DNA of 64,000 bases from Candidatus Sneabacter namystus (GTDB taxonomy: Bacteria > Pseudomonadota > Alphaproteobacteria > Rickettsiales > Rickettsiaceae), in the NCBI RefSeq assembly GCF_008189685.1, contig NZ_CP043312.1, forward strand, positions 434,001-498,000. The letters run 5' to 3'. The notes under the pieces were generated by a model. That model saw nothing but the letters and a program-made list of their open reading frames with translations, had not been told where the DNA came from and made no database searches. Position numbers and translations under genes: made by a program. Below, piece by piece: positions 1 through 7,469 of this stretch (position 1 is its first letter; each line of letters begins with the position of its first letter).

Positions 1-344
1 CATACAGTGCTAATTACAAAGGTTTTGTTGCATTGGTCTGTGCATTCAAAATATCCTCTTTTACAATAGTCATTTAACTCAGCGTAGTTACCAACTACTA
101 CCATGTTGTGCTTTGAACTAAGTTGTTTTATACCAAAGAATTGTGATAAGAGTAATAATAATTTCTCATATTGTATAAAACCTGCCTCTAAAAGAATCAT
201 AACAAGATCAGTACAGCAAGAAGCATGAGCTAATAAAGCATAACTAACTTGCGCTTTACAGAGAAATTTTCGTTCAAGTAAATAAGATAAAAATAGTAGA
301 TCTATATCTTCATATTCGTATTTAATAAGTTGTGCTAAATTCAT
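1..344 (-). CDS. Partial protein, N-terminal part possibly MshEN/GspE-N-like
   Basis: An open frame starts with ATG at 344 and runs off the left edge, giving about 114 visible residues. The first 75 residues read as short helices rich in Leu, with two similar stretches (YLLERKFLCKAQVSYALLA and ILLEAGFIQYEKLLLLLSQF). That two-fold pattern resembles the N-terminal MshEN/GspE-N domain found in type II secretion ATPases and in some alphaproteobacterial glycosyltransferases. The following residues (VVVGNYAEL) would fit the next strand of such a domain. The catalytic part lies outside the window, so the enzyme cannot be named. It sits just downstream of the exported protein gene on the same strand, 15 bases away, so the two may be co-transcribed. 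Confidence 0.55.
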   Translation of the reverse strand, partial: MNLAQLIKYEYEDIDLLFLSYLLERKFLCKAQVSYALLAHASCCTDLVMILLEAGFIQYEKLLLLLSQFFGIKQLSSKHNMVVVGNYAELNDYCKRGYFECTDQCNKTFVISTV

Positions 345-359
345 TACACTTTTTAAATA

Positions 360-1634
360 TTAAAATTCTAGAGAAATTCTAAAGGAGCATCCTAAGTTAA
401 ATAAATTAAAATTCTTCTTACAAAATAATTCCTCATGTTTCTTTCCACATACTCCATGTTCTTCAATATTATAATAGAGAGTACTTTTGCCATTTTGCAA
501 ATATCTATCATATAAGATACTATGCAGAACTGAGTCTTTTAAGAAGCTAGTTGCGTCTATATGCTCTAATATGAGAGAAAAATTCATACTTATTTTATCC
601 AACTGTTTGGTTAAAGTAACACAAGACGACTTAGTACTCATTGTACATAATCCATCGTTACGAAATGGATATAAACAAGACCAAAAAACTTGTGCAGTTA
701 ATTCATAATCGTTTGCTAAAATAAAACCATAAGTTACATCAGCTCTAATTTCGCCCCAATTAGGACAACTTTTTTTGCTAAAAAACCCTACGCTACGGTC
801 TACATAACGCTTATGTACTTGTAACGGACCAATAGAAAAGGGTTTTTCACTTGTATAACCTAATAAAGCTTCTGCTCCGAATCCGTAATTATGCGAGATA
901 CAACGAAAATACGGAAATTTCTTTTGTAGCTTTCCATCATTGTTACGAGTAACACCGTGGCTCATCTTATAAGAACATTGATAATATACGCTTGGCATAA
1001 TAGATAAAAAATAAGGATAGCAATCCAGCACCTTTAAACGTAATGAAGAATGCCAACTAATGTGATCATTAGTATGTAAAAGAAATTTTTGCAAATAATG
1101 CACATTAATAAGCTTAGTACCAACAGTACACCAATCACTTATTCCATATTCATAAAATGCCTGAGAAACAATTCTACCTGAGCTATAATGCAAGAGAGAA
1201 TCCAAAATTGTTTCTAATTCTTTCATTCTCTTAAACTGAATACGCATTCTTTCTTCAGTTCCATTTCTAAATTTACGAGCTCTAGCTCGCATACTAACAA
1301 ACATGGGATTAGCTTCTGTATATCCACCATGCAACGCTTTATTTCCCTTAGGAAGTAGTATAATTATATCCGGCTCATACTCTGCTATATAACGCCAATC
1401 ATTAATTGCCATTTGTTTATCTTCAATAAAATCTTCATGAAATATATTTTTCACTTGACATAAATTTTCCCAAAATGCCGATGTTTTGATAACGTCAGAA
1501 GAGCATGAAAAATAACTTTCACCTTTTTTACGTAGCCATGCACCAGCATAAACATTGCTAACTAAAAATAAATTGAATGTACAAAATATTAATAGGTAAT
1601 AAAAGCAAGAGAACAAAGTCACACAAAAATCCAT
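360..1634 (-). CDS. Exported protein, probable outer-membrane beta-barrel
   Basis: The 424-residue product starts with a hydrophobic segment (residues about 5-30) ending in SNVYAGAW, which fits a signal peptide cleaved after an Ala-X-Ala-like site (VYA). The mature part opens with GAWLRKKGESYFS, a start seen in a group of alphaproteobacterial exported proteins, and continues with alternating aromatic and polar residues. The chain ends in Phe (RISLEF), as required of the last strand of many barrel proteins inserted by the Bam complex. Several Cys residues are scattered through the sequence. No enzymatic motif was found. The best reading is a surface-exposed or periplasm-facing barrel of unknown substrate; a secreted soluble protein is possible. 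Confidence 0.6.
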   Translation of the reverse strand: MDFCVTLFSCFYYLLIFCTFNLFLVSNVYAGAWLRKKGESYFSCSSDVIKTSAFWENLCQVKNIFHEDFIEDKQMAINDWRYIAEYEPDIIILLPKGNKALHGGYTEANPMFVSMRARARKFRNGTEERMRIQFKRMKELETILDSLLHYSSGRIVSQAFYEYGISDWCTVGTKLINVHYLQKFLLHTNDHISWHSSLRLKVLDCYPYFLSIMPSVYYQCSYKMSHGVTRNNDGKLQKKFPYFRCISHNYGFGAEALLGYTSEKPFSIGPLQVHKRYVDRSVGFFSKKSCPNWGEIRADVTYGFILANDYELTAQVFWSCLYPFRNDGLCTMSTKSSCVTLTKQLDKISMNFSLILEHIDATSFLKDSVLHSILYDRYLQNGKSTLYYNIEEHGVCGKKHEELFCKKNFNLFNLGCSFRISLEF

Positions 1635-1696
1635 TACGTTTATAAGCGCATAAGAATGATTGTGCTATAAAGAAGTAAAAACTTAGTTAATGAAAA

Positions 1697-2914
1697 CTAA
1701 TTGAACAGATTTTTAAAAAAAGAAAAAGTTTTATAAAGGATAGAAGAGCTGCAATCAGTGTTAATAATACGTGAATACTGCGCATGATGTTTCATGCGAT
1801 ATTCCAACATACCTAAAACTGTCGCATAAGAATTAATATTACTTTCATTAGACAAGATCCCATCATAATAACAAGAAAAATTTCGCACATTGGAAGTACG
1901 AAAAATAGATCCACACAAATTATCCAACCCGTCTATATCGGACGCTCCACCCATAAGAACTATATTTTGTAAGATACAAGGCTCTATATCAAGTAGATGA
2001 CATTTTTCCGCTATCATGGAAAATATCTCAGATTCTCTAGATTTAATAATCTCATTCAATAGTACGCTATTAATCTTTTCTACTTGTCCTTTTCTTTCAG
2101 CTTCTAACGTCAAAGTAGGTGCATTATCAGTTAGATTTGCGTATAACACCTTAAGTTTTTCCGCTACATCAAAATTCACTGAAAGCACATGTGCAATATC
2201 GTTTGTTACATGCCAACCACCAATTGGAATAGAGCTTGAAAACACAGGCAAATTATCATGAAATACAGTAAAAGAAGTTTTCATAGCACCACAATCTATA
2301 ACCAGTGCACCAATACCATCTACATTAGTAGATATAGCAGAAATACCAGAAGCAACACCTGATACAAAAAATTCATCAACAGAAACGTGGCATTTTACAA
2401 AACAACCAGTCAAATTAAGCAAAGCGTTAGACTCTAGAGTCATAATATGAAACAATCCGTTAATCTTGTTACAAATCATGCCAACCGGATTTTTAACCAT
2501 ACTTTGACCATCTACGCAAAACTCTATTGGAAAGCAATGCATAACACTTTTTCCAGCTTCTTCAAATTTTTTAACAGATTGCGATAAAAGAGAATTTATA
2601 TGGTCTTTTGTGACTGCCGTATTGTTTAATACGAGAGTTTGCCTTGCATATTTAGATTCTATAGCTTTACTTGATATTGCGACAGTAATGTTACTGATAT
2701 GAGACTTCAAAAGCTTTTCTGCATTGTACAGAACTTTACTCAAGGTACGTTCAGCTTTTTTGAGATCCACAATACCATCTGCTCCAAATCCTTCAGAAGC
2801 ATAAATTTGATGTACCAAGACTTCTGCATCACTTTCAGAGTTAACCTTAGCCGCTAGAAGTGCAACTTTATGAGAGCCAATATCTAAGCAAACAAAATTA
2901 GCTTTTTTTCTCAT
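1697..2914 (-). CDS. ftsA: Cell division protein FtsA
   Basis: FtsA is the actin-fold protein that ties FtsZ filaments to the inner membrane. The 405-residue product begins with the actin-fold phosphate-1 segment (FVCLDIGSHKVALLAAKV, residues 7-24) and has the second nucleotide-binding stretch IGALVIDCGAMKTSFTVF near residue 206 and the adenosine motif VLMGGASDIDGLDNL near residue 318. The 1C subdomain lies between, with ISSKAIES. The C-terminus ends in FKTFSFFKNLFN-like residues (ILYKTFSFFKNLFN), an amphipathic helix suited to membrane attachment. Length is near the usual 410-420. The customary neighbours ftsQ and ftsZ are not next to it; gmk and tlc precede it on the same strand after a 124-base gap. 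Confidence 0.93.
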   Translation of the reverse strand: MRKKANFVCLDIGSHKVALLAAKVNSESDAEVLVHQIYASEGFGADGIVDLKKAERTLSKVLYNAEKLLKSHISNITVAISSKAIESKYARQTLVLNNTAVTKDHINSLLSQSVKKFEEAGKSVMHCFPIEFCVDGQSMVKNPVGMICNKINGLFHIMTLESNALLNLTGCFVKCHVSVDEFFVSGVASGISAISTNVDGIGALVIDCGAMKTSFTVFHDNLPVFSSSIPIGGWHVTNDIAHVLSVNFDVAEKLKVLYANLTDNAPTLTLEAERKGQVEKINSVLLNEIIKSRESEIFSMIAEKCHLLDIEPCILQNIVLMGGASDIDGLDNLCGSIFRTSNVRNFSCYYDGILSNESNINSYATVLGMLEYRMKHHAQYSRIINTDCSSSILYKTFSFFKNLFN

Positions 2915-3038
2915 ACATATAAATCAATCTCAATTAACATTATCAACTAATTGACAAGAACAAGCGTAAACGCACGTTATAATAACAGTGGTTACTACAA
3001 ATATACAAATAAAAAAGTAACTATGTTATTTAATAAGG

Positions 3039-3602
3039 CTACAATAACTTAATTTTTAAAGAACGTAAAAATTGTATCACCTCTTTTACACAATCTGACA
3101 AATCGTCATTTATAACTTCTAGATCCACTAGTTCTTGGTTTTGTAAAGATTGCTTAGCTATAAACAATCTACGCTCTGTATCTTCCTTATTGTCACCTCT
3201 GCTTTCCAATCTTTGTTTAAGAATATCAAAAGAAGGAGGCGAGCAATGTATCGCTACTGTATTATCTTTATAAAGCTTCTTTAAGCTTTTTACGCCATTA
3301 TAGTCTAAATCTAAAACAACATTTGTACCACTTTTGATCCTCTTTTCTAAAAAAGATTTTGTAGTTCCATAAAAATTACCATCATATTCTGTATACTCTG
3401 CAAAAGAATTATTATTTATCATAGATATAAATTCATCCTTGGTTACAAAGAAATAATCTTGCCCATCTCTTTCTTTTTCCCTTACAAAACGAGTAGTATG
3501 TGAAACCGATAAAGAAAAAGATTTAGGAAATTTTTGCACCATGTGCCTGGCAATTGTAGACTTGCCCACCCCAGAAACGCCAAAAAAGACAATAAAAAAC
3601 AT
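3039..3602 (-). CDS. gmk: Guanylate kinase
   Basis: Guanylate kinase phosphorylates GMP to GDP using ATP. The 187-residue product has the P-loop GVSGVGKST at residues 8-16, the GMP-binding SHTTRFVREKERDGQDYFFV segment near residue 34 (canonical SxTTRxxRxGExxGxDYxF), the Tyr-rich YGTTKSFLEK part and the lid region with RLESRGDNKEDTERRL. Length is normal for the bacterial enzyme. The start codon lies 3 bases after the end of the tlc gene, so both are probably read from one message. That pairing links imported purine nucleotides to their interconversion, although this link is inferred from position only. Confidence 0.95.
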   Translation of the reverse strand: MFFIVFFGVSGVGKSTIARHMVQKFPKSFSLSVSHTTRFVREKERDGQDYFFVTKDEFISMINNNSFAEYTEYDGNFYGTTKSFLEKRIKSGTNVVLDLDYNGVKSLKKLYKDNTVAIHCSPPSFDILKQRLESRGDNKEDTERRLFIAKQSLQNQELVDLEVINDDLSDCVKEVIQFLRSLKIKLL

Positions 3603-3605
3603 TTT

Positions 3606-5084
3606 CTAATTTACTCGCTTTTCGTATTCTAACGATAAAAAATGAGCAGCTATCAGCCAAATGATACACACAATAACAAATAAGACTGCAATAACGGGAG
3701 CAATAGCCAGGTATCCTGTGGCCTTTGAAAAGCTCAATATGATAACAGGTACAATACTGCTAAAAGATTTGCCAAATTTAGAGCCAATAAGGTCTGTAGC
3801 AGCCTTACCACGTGTTTTCATAATAGGGTCTAAAGGTATGTATAACATCTCTTTAGAAATGTCCCATACGGAATATTTTACCCCTTTAGCTAATACACTA
3901 TGTACAGCCCCAAAAATTACGGGTAGATAAACGAAAGTACTAGAAAATGAAGAATAATTAACAAATAGAGAAACACCAAAAAATAAACAACCTGATACAG
4001 CCATAGTAACGGGAGGTATAGAAAAAATCATCTTCCAATTCAGTAGCCTCATTATACTTTTTCCAGCAACATTCAATATCATGGTAAAGACACCAGTCCA
4101 GAATATGCACATTGAGCTTAAATGTGCATATTGAGATACAGTTGGATACGCTACACTTACTTCAGCCTTCCACAAAGCTTCTGCTAAGTTCATACTAAAA
4201 TAAAATGCTGTAGAGCATGTAGTTATTATCCAAAGATACCTAGATTTAGCGACGTATTTTAGTCCTTCTATTATTCCAATTGTTGCTTTCTTTTTTGTAT
4301 CAACACCAACACAAAGAAATGACTCTTTAATAATCGTACGTGAAATAAAATGCACTAAATATATACTAACAAAGCCAAAGATAGCCAAAATACACACACA
4401 TACTTTTACTAATAAAATTTTACTACTACAAAAATTAAAAACTTTATAAACAAGACAATTAGGAGAGGTAATATACAACATAAACATTCCCATAAATGCA
4501 GTGGCAGAATTTCCAAAAAAAGATAAAGCGGGATAAAAACTGCGTGCCTGTTCAACAGTAGTAATATGATTTGCTAATTGCCAAAAAAATATTACATAGA
4601 CAACATCTGGCCATAATTCTGCCAGTACATAAAACGTGGTGTAACCCCAATTACCAAAAAGAAGAAGATACCATCTGAGATATGGGTGATTAAACGATAA
4701 CCTGCTTACGGTGTCATAACTTATATGAAGACAATCTACGTTAGGGTATATAAAAAAAGCAAAAGTTAAGAAAAATAAGATAAATGATGTCACCACAACA
4801 CTATATATCTTTGTGTAAGGCACACGGTCTGCAACTTTGCTATACAATATAACTAATATGGCTGCCACCGGAAATATTACAACTTTTGCAAAGCCTGTAA
4901 TTTCCGCATTCACTTCAGAAATTACTATACTATCTTTTAGTATACGAAGCATACTTTGATTACACAAAATGCAAAACATCAAAAATGCCATGGAAAAGAA
5001 TTTTAGCAATCCACTTTCCGGAATCGGAATAATCTTTCTCAGATAATAGATAGTCTTAGAAGAACTCGTAGTACTTGTATACAT
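3606..5084 (-). CDS. tlc: ATP/ADP translocase, Tlc (NTT) family
   Basis: Tlc proteins are inner-membrane nucleotide carriers of Rickettsiales, Chlamydiae and plastids; the classical member exchanges host ATP for bacterial ADP, while paralogues import other nucleotides. The 492-residue product has about twelve hydrophobic segments and the family-typical first-helix region with LRILKDSIVISEVNAE near residue 47, followed by EITGFAKVVIFPVAA. The middle contains FGNWGYTTFYVLAELWPDVV, and FPALSFFGNSATAFMG-like residues (SFYPALSFFGNSATAF), both characteristic. Near the C-terminus is PLDPIMKTRGKAATDLIGSKFGKS, strongly conserved in the family. Which nucleotide it carries cannot be told from one sequence. 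It is the first gene of a tlc-gmk pair and is divergent from the RMD1-family gene. Confidence 0.95.
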   Translation of the reverse strand: MYTSTTSSSKTIYYLRKIIPIPESGLLKFFSMAFLMFCILCNQSMLRILKDSIVISEVNAEITGFAKVVIFPVAAILVILYSKVADRVPYTKIYSVVVTSFILFFLTFAFFIYPNVDCLHISYDTVSRLSFNHPYLRWYLLLFGNWGYTTFYVLAELWPDVVYVIFFWQLANHITTVEQARSFYPALSFFGNSATAFMGMFMLYITSPNCLVYKVFNFCSSKILLVKVCVCILAIFGFVSIYLVHFISRTIIKESFLCVGVDTKKKATIGIIEGLKYVAKSRYLWIITTCSTAFYFSMNLAEALWKAEVSVAYPTVSQYAHLSSMCIFWTGVFTMILNVAGKSIMRLLNWKMIFSIPPVTMAVSGCLFFGVSLFVNYSSFSSTFVYLPVIFGAVHSVLAKGVKYSVWDISKEMLYIPLDPIMKTRGKAATDLIGSKFGKSFSSIVPVIILSFSKATGYLAIAPVIAVLFVIVCIIWLIAAHFLSLEYEKRVN

Positions 5085-5262
5085 TAGCTTTAATAAATCC
5101 CCTTAACACATCATTGTCTTATCTAATTAAACTGATGTGAAAAACACATGATATAGGAAGCATCAACGTTTGCAACAAACTTGATTAAAATAAATCATCT
5201 ACTATTCTCATTAATAATATGTTAGCATCCTCTAAGCTGTATTTTTCATTTACATCTAATCA

Positions 5263-6111
5263 ATGTATCACTCGATCTCTCCGCATTCTCTAAAATGTTA
5301 TGCGGCTTGTAAAGCAGATGAATATGACATTTTAGGAATAAAAAAATTTTTTAAAAGTTCTGACAAAAAATTTGCTTCTTTAGAAGGCACAATATACTTT
5401 TCTACAAAAGAACAAGATTCTCAAGAACTTGTTGAAGTATTCATATTTTACTTCGGTTCTATTGTAATTTGGGGAGCAAGCGAAAAAAAATGCAACGAAA
5501 TATTAGATAACATCAGTGCATTTACACAAGGAAAAACACAAAACCCTTCAGCAAATAGTGAAGTAATAGAATGCAAGTATATTCCAGGAGTAGCAAAAGG
5601 ATATTTTAACGACAAAAAAGATCACTTAGTTATTCCTTCTGATAATATTTTTACAAAATTTTCTATTTCTTATGCAGTAGCTCAATCGGTAAAATTAAGT
5701 TTTCTAGAAAACTCTGTAGCTAAACTTATAAAAAGCACACATCAAATACAAAAAGAATTGTCCTACAAAGGAAGCACTTCTTTATCAAAAAGAGAGATTT
5801 CAAAAAAAACAGGAATGTTATTTAGAGAACGCTATTCCATTAACCTACACAATGACATGCTAGATATTCCAGAATTTTTTTGGAGTAGGCCGATTTATGA
5901 GCAATTGTACATTTTGACCGCAAAATCGCAAGACATTCAACCAAGACAAAATATTTTGAATAGAAGGTTAGATATGATGCATGATCTATACGAGATGTTA
6001 TCTAATGATCTAAGTCATAAGCATTCTAGTAGACTAGAAATGACAATAATAGTGTTGATAGGGGTAGAGATACTGCTAAACCTAATCCATATAGCTGTAG
6101 TCAGTATGTGA
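5263..6111 (+). CDS. RMD1/DUF155 family protein with C-terminal membrane anchor
   Basis: The 282-residue product matches the RMD1 (DUF155) family, whose members occur in bacteria, yeast and mitochondria (human RMND1). Seen features are the N-terminal CYAACKADEYDILGIKKFF, the core strand EVFIFYFGSIVIWGASEKKCNEIL near residue 62, the DHLVIPSDNIFTKFSISYAVAQSVKLS block, FRERYSINLHNDMLDIPEFFW, and the C-terminal SRLEMTIIVLIGVEILLNLI helix that serves as a membrane anchor. In mitochondria the family supports translation at the inner membrane; its bacterial role is not settled. The start at 5263 has no obvious ribosome-binding site. It is divergent from tlc and convergent with the dehydratase gene, with only 9 bases between the two ends. 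Confidence 0.87.
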   Translation: MYHSISPHSLKCYAACKADEYDILGIKKFFKSSDKKFASLEGTIYFSTKEQDSQELVEVFIFYFGSIVIWGASEKKCNEILDNISAFTQGKTQNPSANSEVIECKYIPGVAKGYFNDKKDHLVIPSDNIFTKFSISYAVAQSVKLSFLENSVAKLIKSTHQIQKELSYKGSTSLSKREISKKTGMLFRERYSINLHNDMLDIPEFFWSRPIYEQLYILTAKSQDIQPRQNILNRRLDMMHDLYEMLSNDLSHKHSSRLEMTIIVLIGVEILLNLIHIAVVSM

Positions 6112-6120
6112 TCATCACAG

Positions 6121-7185
6121 TTAATTTTTTGACAAGTCAAAAAATTCAGTAGTATCGCTGCTTCGGTTACATGCAATATCTGAAATATTGCTACAGTGAT
6201 GGTGAGCAAGAGACGTAAAATCCACATTTCCTCCAGAAATAATAACCAGTATGTTGCGTCTTTTTTGATCACCAGACGCTTTATTCATATCTATCCATTT
6301 CTTTACAGCAGCCATATTTATGCCACATGCGGCTTCACTTTGCACTTGCGCTAGCTGCATTACACGACTAGTCCAATATTTAATTTCTTCTTCTTGAACA
6401 AGAAAAAAACCATCTAATTTTTTTAAATACGGTAAAGTAGCAGTAGCAATAGATCCTATATTTAACCCATCTGCAATACTCATATCTGAGTTTTTTCTGA
6501 TTGGAACAACAGTATTGGTAATGATAGATCTTAACGCATCATCTACAACAGAAGGCTCTACACCAAATAATTTAGCATGTGGCATAATTAAATTCTTAGC
6601 TAACAACGAACCAGAAAGCATTCCACCTGTTGCACAAGATGCAAAAATCGCATCAACTTCAATTGATTTCTCCTGTAAATGTAGTAACGCATCATAACAT
6701 ACAGTGCCTGCTCCAGCGATAACGTCCTCATGTTCAGAAGAAGGATAGCTAGTATAACCTAACTCAACATCTTTCAACATTAATTTAGAAATATCAGTTA
6801 CAGACTCAACGATGTGAACTTTAGCTCCATAATATATAGCTTTTTCTATTTTTATTTTAGCAGCAGTTTTAGGAACGTATATCTTACATTCTATGCCTAA
6901 TTTTTGTGACAAAAAAGACACACCTATTGCATTATTACCGGTGCTGCTGGCAACAACTTTTTCTGGCAAATGTTTTAAGGAAAGAAAATAATTGAGAACA
7001 CCTCTTACTTTAAAAGAACCAGTAACCTGAAAACAATCTAATTTAAAAAAAATATTATGTCCTAATATTGAGTTCAAAATGTCAGATGTAATAACAGGTG
7101 TGTCTACTATATACTTTTCTATACATAAGGAAGCTTTACGTACGTTGTGAATATCTTGCATGTCTTTAAAAATAAGTTTGAACAA
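6121..7185 (-). CDS. PLP-dependent threonine/serine dehydratase-like enzyme
   Basis: The 354-residue product is a fold-type II PLP enzyme of the threonine dehydratase/serine racemase group. The cofactor lysine is in CFQVTGSFKVRG, with Lys59 in the SFKxRG motif. Further motifs are SSTGNNAIGVSF (phosphate and substrate loop, canonical SxGNHxQG), KIYVPKTAAKIK, the PLP-phosphate cup as CATGGMLSGS, and the C-terminal VIISGGNVDF (canonical SGGN). There is no C-terminal ACT domain, so it is not the allosteric biosynthetic IlvA. It could deaminate Ser or Thr to oxo-acids or racemise Ser. In an organism expected to take amino acids from its host, catabolism or D-serine formation seems more plausible than isoleucine synthesis (inference). 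Confidence 0.85.
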   Translation of the reverse strand: MFKLIFKDMQDIHNVRKASLCIEKYIVDTPVITSDILNSILGHNIFFKLDCFQVTGSFKVRGVLNYFLSLKHLPEKVVASSTGNNAIGVSFLSQKLGIECKIYVPKTAAKIKIEKAIYYGAKVHIVESVTDISKLMLKDVELGYTSYPSSEHEDVIAGAGTVCYDALLHLQEKSIEVDAIFASCATGGMLSGSLLAKNLIMPHAKLFGVEPSVVDDALRSIITNTVVPIRKNSDMSIADGLNIGSIATATLPYLKKLDGFFLVQEEEIKYWTSRVMQLAQVQSEAACGINMAAVKKWIDMNKASGDQKRRNILVIISGGNVDFTSLAHHHCSNISDIACNRSSDTTEFFDLSKN

Positions 7186-7469
7186 TATTGGTAGAAGATT
7201 TTATATCACTAAAAAATGATGTAGCAAATTCAGTGTAACAAAATGCAATATATATAAAAAGCACCTATATGTATCGTACATATACTTTTTAATAACACCT
7301 GATTACAAAAAATTTTTGTCAAGCATTTAAATTTATATACTAAATAAGCCTTGATTTTAAAAAAATGGAAACTATATACTTCGCATGAATGAGCTGCTTG
7401 GCGTGATACCTTATAGTCTACCGGCAAGTACAAGATTGTCTAAACACATTTATATCATCTATAAACAAG

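Noticed and set aside
7230-7433. 67-codon minus-strand frame in the gap before lon
   Set aside because: Composition looks like read-through of AT-rich intergenic DNA, no family or ribosome-binding site, and it covers the region where the lon promoter should be.
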